Counted from the stretch's first letter, positions 44,675 to 54,045 are shown. The stretch: 64,000 bases of DNA from Caldilineaceae bacterium (GCA_022823185.1 JAJDXQ010000040.1:57718-121717), one strand, 5' to 3'. Numbers and translations: made by a program. The notes: generated by a model from the sequence alone, not told the origin.

Positions 44675-45442
44675 ATGGTTAGAGAGGGCAATCTGAAGTC
44701 CGCCGTGCAGGACCAATTCGGACGCGTGGCGGCGAATTATCTTACCAGCGCGGTCCATGCGCAGGGGGAAGACCTGCCCATCATGGTCGAAGCCGCCGGC
44801 CTCCGAGGCGATGAACGTGTTTTGGATGCAGGTTGCGGCGCAGGGCACACCGCGGCCAGCTTCGCCCCGCATGCGGCAGAAGTGGAGGCCCTTGATTTTA
44901 CAGCCACGATGCTGCGCCAAGTCGAAGTTTTGGCGGAAAGCAGAGGTCTTGCGAACATCAGCACGCGCCTCGGTGACGTTGAGAAGATCCCGTATACCGA
45001 TTCATCATTCGATCTCGTTGTGTCGCGCTATAGCGCGCATCATTGGGCCAGGCCAGGGACAGCTCTGCGGGAGATCCGGCGCGTGCTGCGGCCAGGGGGC
45101 ATGTTTGTATTGAGCGACGTTGTCGGTTTTGGCGATCCGGTCTGCGACACATACCTGAACGCCATAGAACTCCTGCGCGATCCCTCTCACGTGCGGGACT
45201 ACACGGTGGCGGAATGGAGCAACCAATTTGCGGCGGCTGGATTCGACTTTGAAATTGTGTTTCCCTATCGCATATTCCTTCAATTTGTGGAATGGACCGA
45301 GCGCATGGAGACGCCGCAGGCCAACTGCATCGCGATACAAGCCCTCTATGATGCCGCGCCGAAAGAGGTTAGGGAGGCGCTGGGCATCACTGAAGAGGGC
45401 CACTCCTTTCAATGCGCGGTCTTACGGGGAAGGGCGGCATAG
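44675..45442 (+). CDS. Class I SAM-dependent methyltransferase, UbiE-like
   Basis: A 255-residue methyltransferase. VLDAGCGAGHTAASFAP (motif I), VEALDFTATML, EKIPYTDSSFDLVVSRYSAHHW and VLRPGGMFVLSDVVGF match the UbiE/COQ5-like and small-molecule methyltransferase family. The ATG at 44675 is chosen because the conserved region begins just after it; ATG 44630, with GGAG four bases ahead and overlapping the M20 gene, is an alternative. The substrate is unknown. Confidence 0.85.
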   Translation: MVREGNLKSAVQDQFGRVAANYLTSAVHAQGEDLPIMVEAAGLRGDERVLDAGCGAGHTAASFAPHAAEVEALDFTATMLRQVEVLAESRGLANISTRLGDVEKIPYTDSSFDLVVSRYSAHHWARPGTALREIRRVLRPGGMFVLSDVVGFGDPVCDTYLNAIELLRDPSHVRDYTVAEWSNQFAAAGFDFEIVFPYRIFLQFVEWTERMETPQANCIAIQALYDAAPKEVREALGITEEGHSFQCAVLRGRAA

Positions 45443-45747
45443 CCGGGACATGGCGCCGCACTGGCTAGCTCCAGCAGGAGGAAAGGAGAGTGTAACATTG
45501 CCGGAGACGAGAGCCGGAGCAGGCCAGTAGGCTCCGACCCCCAACTGGCATTCTGAACTGAAGGAGGCGCCTGCGATTGATTCGATTAGACCATTTGGCT
45601 GCCTGGCCGGCGGGCCCGCCGGCCATTGTTACCACATTGACAGACGATTTGCCTGGATGAGTGAAGTGCTGTCGGAGAAGCTGGGTGGAGGCGGCGAATC
45701 TTTAACGGCGTTGCTCGAGTTCTTCCTTTGGATAGGATGGAGTGCGA
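45443..45747. other. Mostly gene-free interval with small frames
   Basis: No established gene. A 27-codon TTG frame (45577-45660, MIRLDHLAAWPA...) has AAGGAGG nine bases ahead and ends in an ATGA overlap with a second short frame. These could be remains of a decayed gene. No promoter or terminator stands out. Confidence 0.35.
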
Positions 45748-45879
45748 ATGCCAAAGACAGAAGTCATTGGTCGTGTGAGAGCCTCGGGACGGGAACGAGG
45801 AGAGCTGCCATGGAACGAAGAACCAACAATCAGGCGCACCAAACATTTCAAAGGCACAAGCGAGGAGGTTGAGGGATGA
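45748..45879 (+). CDS. 43-residue protein candidate coupled to the propeller gene
   Basis: A 43-codon frame (MPKTEVIGRVRASGR..., ending GTSEEVEG) is basic and hydrophilic. GGAG lies five bases ahead of the ATG, and its TGA overlaps the ATG of the beta-propeller gene (ATGA), as expected for translational coupling. I do not recognise it. It is too short to judge by composition alone. Confidence 0.4.
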   Translation: MPKTEVIGRVRASGRERGELPWNEEPTIRRTKHFKGTSEEVEG

Positions 45880-46844
45880 CTGCAAGACCTACAATTTACG
45901 CAGGCACGATCGGGCAGAGCGTATGGCGAAGCAACGACGGAGGCGAGCACTGGGAGAGGAGCTCTCAGGGGATGTTCCTGGAGGCGGACATCCGCGCCAT
46001 TGCAATCAGCCCGGAAGATTCAGCGGTTCTCTATGCTGGAACGGAGGGCGGGCTCTACCGCACACGAGACGGCGGCGACAGCTGGACGTTGATCGAGTCA
46101 CCGATGGACGACCTTGAAATCTGGGCGCTTGCCATCGATCCAACTGACCCTGACACGATTTTTGCGGGAACCTGTCCATCAGCGTTTTACCGAACCAAAG
46201 ACGGCGGGAACTCGTGGCAGGAGTTGGACGTGGAGCTAGCGGAGGAGTGCGTGGGCGTTCCAATCACGCCGCGAGTTACCAGCATTCTCATCGATCCTGA
46301 AGATTCGCAGACAGTCTACGCCGGCATTGAAATCGACGGTATGCGAATAAGCCGGGACGGAGGCGAGACCTGGGAGGAGGGCAGCGAGGGACTGTCCAGC
46401 CTGGACATCCACGGGCTCGCGGTCGTGCCCGGGTCGCCCAAAACGCTGGTGGCCAGCACCAATAACGATGTCTGCGTAACCACGGACATGCGAAACTGGA
46501 CGCCGCTCGAAGTTGGCAATCACTATCCCTGGCCTTACTGCCGGGGCATTGTGCATCTTTCAAATGGAGACAGTCGCATCTGGGTAGGGGCAGGAAACGG
46601 CCCGCCAGGAGACCAGGGGGGGCTTTTTCATAGCGGGGATCTGGGAGAGACGTGGGAGCGGGCCGATCTTGGCGGGGTCGCCAACAGCACGATTTGGGCG
46701 GTCTCGCATAATCCGGCAATGCCTGACTGGATCGTGGCGTATAGTGTTGCCGGCGAGCTCTATCGCAGCACCGACCGCGGGCAAACCTGGACGAAGCTGG
46801 CGCGCGAATTCGGTGAGGTGCGAGCGGTCGCGCTGGCTGTCTAA
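45876..46844 (+). CDS. BNR/sortilin-like beta-propeller protein
   Basis: A 322-residue protein with at least six copies of an Asp-box-like repeat (SNDGGEHWE, TRDGGDSWT, TKDGGNSWQ, SRDGGETWE, GDLGETWE, TDRGQTWT) each followed by a strand, the pattern of exo-alpha-sialidase, VPS10 or YCF48-type propellers. It lacks a signal peptide or membrane segment, so it is probably cytoplasmic. The repeats do not identify an enzymatic activity. AGGAGG lies seven bases ahead of the ATG. Confidence 0.85.
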   Translation: MTARPTIYAGTIGQSVWRSNDGGEHWERSSQGMFLEADIRAIAISPEDSAVLYAGTEGGLYRTRDGGDSWTLIESPMDDLEIWALAIDPTDPDTIFAGTCPSAFYRTKDGGNSWQELDVELAEECVGVPITPRVTSILIDPEDSQTVYAGIEIDGMRISRDGGETWEEGSEGLSSLDIHGLAVVPGSPKTLVASTNNDVCVTTDMRNWTPLEVGNHYPWPYCRGIVHLSNGDSRIWVGAGNGPPGDQGGLFHSGDLGETWERADLGGVANSTIWAVSHNPAMPDWIVAYSVAGELYRSTDRGQTWTKLAREFGEVRAVALAV

Positions 46845-46916
46845 AGAGTTGCCAAAAGGAGGCGGCCGGCGCTGTCGGGCAGCGGGTGGGCACTGGCAGG
46901 GCCGGCTTGCCTATTC

Positions 46917-47696
46917 TCAGGCGTCGGAACCCTCCAGTTGTTTGTATGCTTCTACGCCCGGTTGGATGGCGCTAACCAGCAGTTGATAGTCGGGCCCGTA
47001 GCTCAGGAAGGTAAAGCCCTTCTCGGCGAGAGCAAGCAGTTCTTGCGGGTTGGAGGCCCCGGCGCCGACACCGATGCCAGCTGAGCGGCCAACTTCCAGG
47101 GCGTGCGTCATCACAGCGTCAATCTCTGGCAGGGGCATGTCAAAAGGGTTCAAACCCATTGAGAGACAGAGATCAAAGGCGCCGATAAACAGCACGTCGA
47201 TGCCCGGAACGCGGGCGATTTCTTCAAGGTTTTCGACCGCTTCGGGCGTTTCGATGATCAGCATGATCAGGATGTTCTGGTTGGCCTGTTCGAAGTATTC
47301 CTCATACTTGAAGGTGTAGTGGGAGGCGCGCAACGGGCCGAAGCTGCGGCTGCCCTCAGGGGGGTACCTCGAGGCCCTTACGATGGCTTTGGCCTCTTCC
47401 ACGCTCCTGACCATAGGGACTGCGATACCCATTGCGCCGATATCAAGCGATCTCTGAATGAAGACCGGATCGGCAGAAGGGATGCGGACCATGGGGATGG
47501 CATCGGTCCCGTTTACGGCCATGAGGATGCGCTCCACCTCGGCCATGTCAAGCCCGTTATGCTCCATCTCAATCAGCAGCCATTCGCAACCTCCGTGGGC
47601 AAGCAGTTCGGCAACGGTCGCGCTACCCATTCCCAGGAAGGTGCCGAAAGCCCTCTTGCCGTTGCGCACGTTGTATCGGACATAGTTGGTTCGCAT
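46917..47696 (-). CDS. HpcH/HpaI family aldolase
   Basis: A 259-residue class II pyruvate-dependent aldolase. His in IEMEHNGLD, Arg in MVRIPSAD, Glu in LIIETPEAVEN and Asp in FIGAFDLCL correspond to the catalytic and metal-binding residues of HpaI/RhmA. The gene next to rhaM suggests cleavage of 2-keto-3-deoxy-L-rhamnonate or a related keto-deoxy sugar acid to pyruvate and an aldehyde. AAGGGAG lies eight bases ahead of the ATG at 47696, choosing this start over the 111-codon extension upstream. Confidence 0.88.
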   Translation of the reverse strand: MRTNYVRYNVRNGKRAFGTFLGMGSATVAELLAHGGCEWLLIEMEHNGLDMAEVERILMAVNGTDAIPMVRIPSADPVFIQRSLDIGAMGIAVPMVRSVEEAKAIVRASRYPPEGSRSFGPLRASHYTFKYEEYFEQANQNILIMLIIETPEAVENLEEIARVPGIDVLFIGAFDLCLSMGLNPFDMPLPEIDAVMTHALEVGRSAGIGVGAGASNPQELLALAEKGFTFLSYGPDYQLLVSAIQPGVEAYKQLEGSDA

Positions 47697-47820
47697 TCTG
47701 GTCGCTCCCTTCGGTATGGGCATGGCGGAAGCCCGCAGGAGTGTCGCCAGGCCCTTGGATTCAACGGGCGAGGATCCGTCGCCCCTGCTCTGATGAGGCC
47801 TGGCCGGGGCTCTTGATGGC

Positions 47821-48135
47821 TCAGTCGATGTGAAAGACTTCGTGTAAGTCACTGGAGACGGGGCTGCTGTCCGGGTTGGAAGGCATAATATCCCCCATGT
47901 AGCGCCACCATTTTTGGCAGACTTCCTCCTGGGCGATGCTGTTCCACTGCTCCTCGTCCTCAATCTCAGCGTAGGCGAACAGTTGATCGGTCTCGGCGTG
48001 GAGGAAAATCGAGTAGTTGCTGACCCCATGGGCCTTCAGGACGGCCTCCAGTTCCGGCCAGATCGGTGAGTGCCGTTTCTCATACTCCTCGTGCTGGTCC
48101 GGATTGACCGACATGACAAAAGCTTTTCGGATCAT
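47821..48135 (-). CDS. rhaM: L-rhamnose mutarotase
   Basis: A 104-residue RhaM protein that interconverts the alpha and beta anomers of L-rhamnose (or L-fucose-like) pyranose. The sequence fits the family throughout: YEKRHSPIWPELEAVLKAHG with the catalytic His, SIFLHAETDQLFAY, and CQKWWRYMGDIMPSNPD. It lies 124 bp upstream of the aldolase gene on the same strand, supporting a deoxy-hexose catabolic unit. The gap upstream (48136-48625) holds the divergent promoter and two TATCCTGCCAA copies. Confidence 0.92.
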   Translation of the reverse strand: MIRKAFVMSVNPDQHEEYEKRHSPIWPELEAVLKAHGVSNYSIFLHAETDQLFAYAEIEDEEQWNSIAQEEVCQKWWRYMGDIMPSNPDSSPVSSDLHEVFHID

Positions 48136-48527
48136 TTCTGCGCCGCCTTTCTAGGGGTGATTGGTGACCAGCGGTCGATAATTTCCGCATCCAGTTGCAC
48201 AGCGTCTCCGATTTACAGAGCTGTGCCATGCAGTAGCTTGTCACAGTTGGTCTATCCTGCCAAGCGCCAAACCAGGCAACTTAGCCATATCCTGCCAAAG
48301 TATACGGGAGTGGGCAACTGTCCTGCAGGCTCCAGACTGCCTGGCACCTGGGAACGAACAGAGACGCAATGGGAGACCTCCAGGAGTCGGGCCTCCTTGC
48401 GCACGGCGTGGGGGGCGCTCGCCTGAAGGACCTCCCCCAGTTTACCGGGAATACCTGCCTGCCTAAACTGAGTTCCATGTCCCTCGATTGGTTAGTGAAA
48501 GGGTTGCAATCGGTCAAGACTTCTCTG

Positions 48528-48536
48528 TGGTATAGT
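48528..48536 (+). promoter_or_regulatory. Extended -10 promoter before the deacetylase gene
   Basis: TGGTATAGT includes the TG extension and a five-of-six -10 hexamer; the -35 candidate TTGCAA is 21 bp upstream, too far for a normal spacer. Transcription would start near 48543, about 80 nt before the GTG start of the deacetylase. Confidence 0.4.
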
Positions 48537-48625
48537 GGGGGCGAACGCATCAAGTAAGGCAGTGATTTCGGGATTGAAAGTCACTGGACATCAACCTCTG
48601 AGAACCCCTGGCAGGAGGAATGCAA

Positions 48626-50302
48626 GTGGAACGAATTCGATTAAGAGTTGCGCTGGCGGCGATCGTAATCGTGTCAATTCTGACCGCCTGTGTACCAATC
48701 GAACCGGGCGCTGGTAACGGCGAAGCGGCGACTCGCTCTCAAACCTCTTCTTCCTCGGAACCGTCAATCTCGTCTTCCCTGGATACCTCAAAGTATGAGA
48801 ATGTCTGGGTCAAGGCGATCGAAGAGGTCGAGAACGATGGACGATCGCTGCTCAGAGTAGCCTATCCATTTACGGAGCATGAGGAAATCAACGCCCGAAT
48901 GGAAGCGGTTACGCAGGTGTTTATCGATGAGTATCGACGAACCGCAGCTGAAATCGAGGCGTCTTACCAGGAATACAAGGCGGAAACGGGCAGGGAGGCG
49001 GCGACGTTTGTCACGCATTTCCGACAGCACTTTGACGTCTCAGCCGCCGATGAAAGTCTGATCTTCTTTGACCTTGTGCGATCAATTAACACGGGCGGCA
49101 CGGGCAACGCCTATGTCGTCGGGTACATATTTGACCGTCGCAGCGGCGCCGAGCTTGCCCTCCCCGATCTCTTTGTTGATGAAAGCTACCTTGAGCGGCT
49201 CTCGGTCCTGACGAGGGAGGCACTGGCCCAGCGCGTAAGCAAAGAAGAGCTGGCGAGCGATCTTGACTGGGTTGAGGATGGCACGGCCCCGACAGCCGCG
49301 AACTTTGACAATATACTGCTTCGGACCGACGACGGAACGTTTCTGGTCAGGTTTGACAAGTATCAGGTTGCCGCGGGCGTAGAAGGGGACGTTGAGGTCG
49401 CTCTCCCCCTTGTGGATATCGCGGATCTTCTCAAGCCGGAGGTGCGGGAGCTTCTTGGCATTGAGAGAGAAGCGGAGCAGTCGGGAACAGGGGGTATCGA
49501 GACAGACGCTGGGTACGCAGAGGCTGGAATGGTCTTTGCATTCGATGGCGCCAGGAACCTGGCAAATCTCGCTGGTCTGTCTACGGCGTTTCCGACAGCC
49601 CATTCTTTAGCAGGCCCTGGCGTCGGCTTGCTCCAGATGTTCGGCGCTGGTAGACAAGATTCTTTACTTTCGGACGAAAGCGTCAACTGCCAGGAAGTTG
49701 CGTGCGTTGCCCTCACATTCGATGACGGGCCATCATTCTATACGGATGGACTATTGGACATTCTCAGGGAACATGACGTACGGGCGACTTTTTTCGTTTT
49801 GGGGACGCAGGTCCGCATCCAGTCTGAAACTGTGGCGCGTATGTTTCGCGAGGGCCATCAAATCGGGAATCACACGTGGGACCATCCGAATCTCACCAAT
49901 ATGCCGGATGAACAGATTCAGGAACAGCTGCGGCTGACCGACGACCTGATCGTCCAACTGATCGGTGAACCTACACCATTTCTGCGGCCTCCTTACGGGG
50001 CATACAACGACCGCGTTCTGGCTGCTTCCGGGTTGCCGATCATCTTCTGGAGCGTCGATCCACTGGACTGGAGGGACCGCGACGCGGCGATAGTCGCTGC
50101 CAGAATCATGGAGGCGCCGGTTGGGGCAATCATTCTGGCGCACGACATACACAAGTCCACGGTTGATGCCGTTCCCGCGATCATAGACGCCCTCCGTGGC
50201 CGCGGAATTGCGTTTGTGACCGTCAGCAAGCTATTCGAGCCGGAGGAACTGCACGCGCAGAATGTCTACAAGAGGCAGCCTGATTTGCCTGCCGAGCAGT
50301 GA
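48626..50302 (+). CDS. Polysaccharide deacetylase lipoprotein with DUF3298-like domain
   Basis: A 558-residue lipoprotein (lipobox LTAC, Cys 22). Residues about 50-270 look like a DUF3298/RsiV-type domain (GGTGNAYVVGYIFDRRSG, ALPDLF). The C-terminal NodB domain (from about 355) shows ALTFDDGP (motif 1), HTWDHPNLTNM (motif 2 metal ligands), LRPPYG (motif 3), FWSVDPLDW and ILAHDIH (motif 5). It is expected to remove acetyl groups from cell-wall or surface glycans outside the cell. AGGAGG lies one base before an ATG but seven before the GTG at 48626, so GTG is the likely start. Confidence 0.9.
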   Translation: MERIRLRVALAAIVIVSILTACVPIEPGAGNGEAATRSQTSSSSEPSISSSLDTSKYENVWVKAIEEVENDGRSLLRVAYPFTEHEEINARMEAVTQVFIDEYRRTAAEIEASYQEYKAETGREAATFVTHFRQHFDVSAADESLIFFDLVRSINTGGTGNAYVVGYIFDRRSGAELALPDLFVDESYLERLSVLTREALAQRVSKEELASDLDWVEDGTAPTAANFDNILLRTDDGTFLVRFDKYQVAAGVEGDVEVALPLVDIADLLKPEVRELLGIEREAEQSGTGGIETDAGYAEAGMVFAFDGARNLANLAGLSTAFPTAHSLAGPGVGLLQMFGAGRQDSLLSDESVNCQEVACVALTFDDGPSFYTDGLLDILREHDVRATFFVLGTQVRIQSETVARMFREGHQIGNHTWDHPNLTNMPDEQIQEQLRLTDDLIVQLIGEPTPFLRPPYGAYNDRVLAASGLPIIFWSVDPLDWRDRDAAIVAARIMEAPVGAIILAHDIHKSTVDAVPAIIDALRGRGIAFVTVSKLFEPEELHAQNVYKRQPDLPAEQ

Positions 50303-50386
50303 GAAACGGTGTGCCGCTGTGCCTTGAAGGATTCCGAGCCAGGTAGCGCAAACGCAGCGCGAGGCCATTTCCAGGAGGCGGGAAAA

Positions 50387-51779
50387 ATGAACGGCAAACC
50401 GAATGTCATCGTCTGCGTCTGTGATCAGTTGAGGGCGTTTGAAGTCGGCTGCTACGGAAACCCGGTCATTCAGACGCCCCATATCGACCGGCTGGCCGCC
50501 GCCGGCGTGCGGTTCCAGCATGCGGTTTCGACAAACCCGGTCTGCATGCCGGCGCGTTCCTCGTTGGTTTCCGGCCAGTACTCCCGTACTTGCATGGGAG
50601 CGTTGGGCAATGTCTCCGAACCCGATGAGAACGGCAGGCCCATCGTTGCATCCTGGCCTCCTCAGGGGCGCGTCCACTTGCCGGACCCAACCGTGGCCGA
50701 ACAGTTTCAGGCCGCCGGCTACGAGACTGCGTTGATCGGCAAGTGGCACATTCATTCGGCCCCCGAGTTGGTGGGCTTCGACTACACGTTGCACCCTCGA
50801 GTCAATCACCGCCACACAGGGCAGGAGTTTGTTGAGAACGGAGGCCCTCCGCGGGTGGTAGACGGTTTCAGCGTGGACTACGAGAGCGACTGCGTGCTTG
50901 ATTTTCTGTCGGCCGATCGTGACAAACCGTTTTTTCTCTACTACAGCATTTCTCCGCCGCACATGCCGCTGGCGGACGCGCCGGAAGAATACCTGACCAT
51001 GTACGACCCGGCAGACGTGCCGCTCAGGCCAAACGTGTTCCAGGCCGGCGGGATGGCGCACGACGAGCACTGGTTCAAGGTCTACCTGTGGGACTTTCTC
51101 TACTATTCCCAGAAGTTTACCCTATACGACGGATCTTCCCGAAGGCTTTGACCTGCGCACCTTGATCGCGCTGTACTATGGGCTGACGACATGGGTCGAC
51201 GACGTGGTAGGGCGCATGATGCAAGGGCTGCGCGCAAACGGGCTGCTCGAAAACACAATCGTCGTCTTTACCTCGGATCATGGCGACAACCTGGGCAGTC
51301 ATCACCGGTTCAACAAGGGCCTGTTAATCGAAGAGTCGATTCGCATTCCCATGATCTTCCACGCGCCGTGGCTGTGGGAGGCCGCCGTCAACCGTTCGCA
51401 GGTGGCGCAGCTGGTTGACATCATGCTAACCGTGCTTGAGGCCAGCGGATGCACCGTTCCGGCCCCGGTTCAGGGAAGGGACCTTACGCCGGTACTGGCA
51501 GGGGAACGCGATCAGCTGGAAGAGAACTGGGGATTCATCGAAACGAGCGAAGGCGAGATTGGGATCAGGACGCCCGACCACCTGTTTGGGCGGCGGATCC
51601 TCGGCAAAGAAGGAAATGAAGTGAAGGAGGCCAGAGCCTTCTACGACCTGCGAAATGACCCTTACGAGATGGACAATCTCGCTGGAACAGGCCGGCAGGC
51701 GAAGAGGGAGGCCGAACTGGATGACCTGCTCACGAGATGGGATGAGAGCACGCCTTGGATGGGGACGAACACGACCTAG
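50387..51779 (+). pseudogene. Sulfatase, interrupted by a frameshift
   Basis: A type I sulfatase split by one frameshift. The first frame (50387-51151) has the N-terminal metal-site region CDQLR (12-16), the formylglycine site CMPAR (53-57) in NPVCMPARSSLVSG, GKWH and PPHMPL. It then runs into unrelated sequence near 51118-51125. The second frame continues the same protein from TTDLPEGFDL onward and holds FTSDHGDNLGSHH and a C-terminal ETSEGEIGIRTPDH. AGGAGG lies eight bases ahead of the ATG. The break is a single indel and may be a sequencing error or a real mutation; if real, the enzyme is truncated before its metal-binding DHG motif. Confidence 0.85.
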
Positions 51780-52561
51780 CTGAGACGAAATACCTGGTTT
51801 TCGGCTTCGTACCGGACCGGTTTGGCGTAGTGGTAAACTTCGATTTTCTCGCCGACTGGTACGGGAGCGCGCACAATGAATTCTGCCCAATCCGGGCTGT
51901 TGAAGGCAACAAAGGCCAGTTCCAGGCCAGTGATCAGTTTATCGGCATCGCAGTTGAAATCCGGTAGCAGCACCGGCCCCGTGTCAGTCTGGTAGATGAA
52001 ATCGCGCTCGCTGGCGTTCATCGTTTTCACCGGATATTCGAGCACGGCAGTGTAACGATCAGTGCCGATAGCCGTTCTTGCCGCGAGTGGGGGCCGAACG
52101 GGATCGAGCGTTGCTTCGACGATTCGGGCCGCTGATTCCAGGCGTTCGGCAGGGGCGCGGGCGATGTCGATGCGCACGCTGTCAAAGGCTTCTGCCGTAC
52201 GGCCCACTTGTCTCTCCGGCTGCATACCGCGAGAAGGAGGGTAGAACGGTACGCCCTTGTTGGCCGTGTCGTACGTCTTGATAATCAGAAAGTCCCGGTC
52301 AGAAAGGATGGGTACGAAGTCGGCGTTTGGCTCGATCCAGATGTCGCGGTCCACGCCAACGCGTTCTGTTTTGCAACTCGCTCCCATGACAAAGGTCTGC
52401 GTCGCGCCGGTCGTCTTGTCCTTGACGGAGCAAACGCACTCCAGTTGGATGCGGGCGTTGTTCAAAGATGAAGGCGGTTCGTGGGAAGCGGTTTCGGCAG
52501 GTCGCTTCTGATAGTCGATGCGAAAGGTAAGGAAGGAACGAGAAAAGTCGACTGATTGCAT
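51776..52561 (-). CDS. Hypothetical protein, 261 residues
   Basis: I do not recognise this protein. It has no signal peptide or membrane helix, and a beta-rich mixed composition with a middle segment (CKTERVGVDRDIWIEP) and C-terminal strands (VPVGEKIEVYHYAKPVRYE). GGAGG five bases ahead of ATG 52561 decides this start over 52597. It ends tail-to-tail with the sulfatase gene; the two stop codons overlap in CTAG. No operon partner is on this strand. Confidence 0.7.
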   Translation of the reverse strand: MQSVDFSRSFLTFRIDYQKRPAETASHEPPSSLNNARIQLECVCSVKDKTTGATQTFVMGASCKTERVGVDRDIWIEPNADFVPILSDRDFLIIKTYDTANKGVPFYPPSRGMQPERQVGRTAEAFDSVRIDIARAPAERLESAARIVEATLDPVRPPLAARTAIGTDRYTAVLEYPVKTMNASERDFIYQTDTGPVLLPDFNCDADKLITGLELAFVAFNSPDWAEFIVRAPVPVGEKIEVYHYAKPVRYEAENQVFRLS

Positions 52562-52711
52562 GGCTGCCTCCAGTAGCTGCTGGTTCCCAAACTGCACAGA
52601 ACCGCGGCAATGGCTACGTTTTGGGTCGCGACAGGGATGACTCTAGGTGAGAACTGAAGTCGTGTCAACTTGCCGGGGACTCACCACTGACTTTGCCTTT
52701 GGCTGGCAGCC

Positions 52712-52742
52712 GCCCCATGCCTTGGCAGATCAGGCATGGGGC
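52712..52742. other. Strong hairpin in a divergent intergenic region
   Basis: An 11-bp perfect stem, GCCCCATGCCT (52712-52722) with AGGCATGGGGC (52732-52742), encloses a 9-nt loop. It lies between divergent genes in the 52562-52865 gap, with no T tract on either side, so it is not a classic terminator; an operator or mRNA leader structure is possible. Confidence 0.55.
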
Positions 52743-52865
52743 AAGGCCGGAAAGTTCCTGGAGCGGCTCTGGCAGTTGAGGACCGCAATCTGACAAACTG
52801 GTTCAACGCAGCGGTGTAGCGCCTTCCGCCTCCAACTGGGGATCGCAAATGATCGGGGGAGAAAA

Positions 52866-53984
52866 ATGACTCTGAGAGCAGGAATTGTCGGGTGCGGGGG
52901 AATCAGTCGCGCCCACGCCACAGCATACGCAAACCTCGATGGGGTAACGCTCAGCGCACTGTGCGACGTGAGTTCGGCGGCGCTCAATGCCAGGGCTGAG
53001 GAATTTGAGGTCTCAGCTGGCTATGCCGACTATGAGGAGATGTTTGAGAAGGAAGAGCTGGATGTTGTCAGCGTCTGCACACACGCCCCGCTTCACGGGC
53101 CGGTCGCTCTGGCAGCCGCCCGCCGCGGGATCAATGTCCTGTGCGAGAAGCCACTGTCGGTTGATCTGGAGTCTGCGGACGAGATGGTCGGGGCCTGCAG
53201 CGCAGCGGGTGTGCGCCTGGCCGTAAGCCACCAGTATCGCTTCACGCCACTGTTTCGCGAAGCTAAAGCGTGGATCGATGCTGGTCGACTCGGAGAGCTT
53301 CGCACTGTTCGGGAGCTGGGCAAGGGGCGTCCCGCCGGCTTCGAGCTGATGGAGATGGGCGTACACTATTTCGATGAGATGGACCTGTTTCTGGGAGGCA
53401 TCGACTGGGTTCATGCCCAGGTTACCTTCGAGGGCCGCGACGTCGGTGTAGAGGAAATCATGACGAGCGCGGAGCTGTGCCCGATTGACCGCAGAGACAA
53501 CGGCATGGTGGCCGGAGACACGATGGTCATTCATGTGAAAGGGCAAAACGGGGGAAACGGAGTCTTGGAGCTGTATCAACGGGAACAGGTTCAAGGCTGG
53601 ATGATGGGCCCCCATATTTTAGGCTCCGAAGGGCAGTTGATGATCAGGCCGGATCCGGAGACGTATGTGGACGAACTGTGGCACTGTCCATTTGATGTCT
53701 CTTTCCCTTCCCATACACCGCGCTGGGAGAAGGTGCCGGTTGACGCGGAACGCTTCAGAATCGGAAAGGGGCTCTGGGAACGTCGACAGTCAATCTGGAG
53801 CGTGCGCGATATGGTGGATTCGATCCGGGAGGACAGGCAGCCGGAGTTGGGGGGCAAGGCTGCGTTGACTTCACTCGAATGTGTTTTCGCGGTGTACGAG
53901 TCCCACTTTACGGGGGCAAGGGCGCGCCTGCCGCTGGAGGAGAGGCGCCATCCCCTGGTCCGACGGCTTGGTCAGAATGCGTGA
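52866..53984 (+). CDS. Gfo/Idh/MocA family oxidoreductase
   Basis: A 372-residue NAD(P)-dependent oxidoreductase. GIVGCGGIS at the N-terminus is the dinucleotide-binding motif, and CEKPLS provides the conserved Lys of the family. A C-terminal substrate domain includes ELMEMGVHYFDEMDL, with the His typically used in catalysis. Substrates are sugars, inositols or related cyclitols. The context with MFS and UxaA-type genes downstream fits sugar or sugar-acid catabolism. Confidence 0.9.
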   Translation: MTLRAGIVGCGGISRAHATAYANLDGVTLSALCDVSSAALNARAEEFEVSAGYADYEEMFEKEELDVVSVCTHAPLHGPVALAAARRGINVLCEKPLSVDLESADEMVGACSAAGVRLAVSHQYRFTPLFREAKAWIDAGRLGELRTVRELGKGRPAGFELMEMGVHYFDEMDLFLGGIDWVHAQVTFEGRDVGVEEIMTSAELCPIDRRDNGMVAGDTMVIHVKGQNGGNGVLELYQREQVQGWMMGPHILGSEGQLMIRPDPETYVDELWHCPFDVSFPSHTPRWEKVPVDAERFRIGKGLWERRQSIWSVRDMVDSIREDRQPELGGKAALTSLECVFAVYESHFTGARARLPLEERRHPLVRRLGQNA

Positions 53985-54045
53985 ATCGTTGGGTCGTGAA
54001 CAGAGATTCGATGCTTGATCCCCATGCTGCAGGGCGGGCTGCAGA

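Noticed and set aside
48620..48622. ATG start for the deacetylase
   Set aside because: AGGAGG is only one base away, too close; the GTG at 48626 has ideal spacing.
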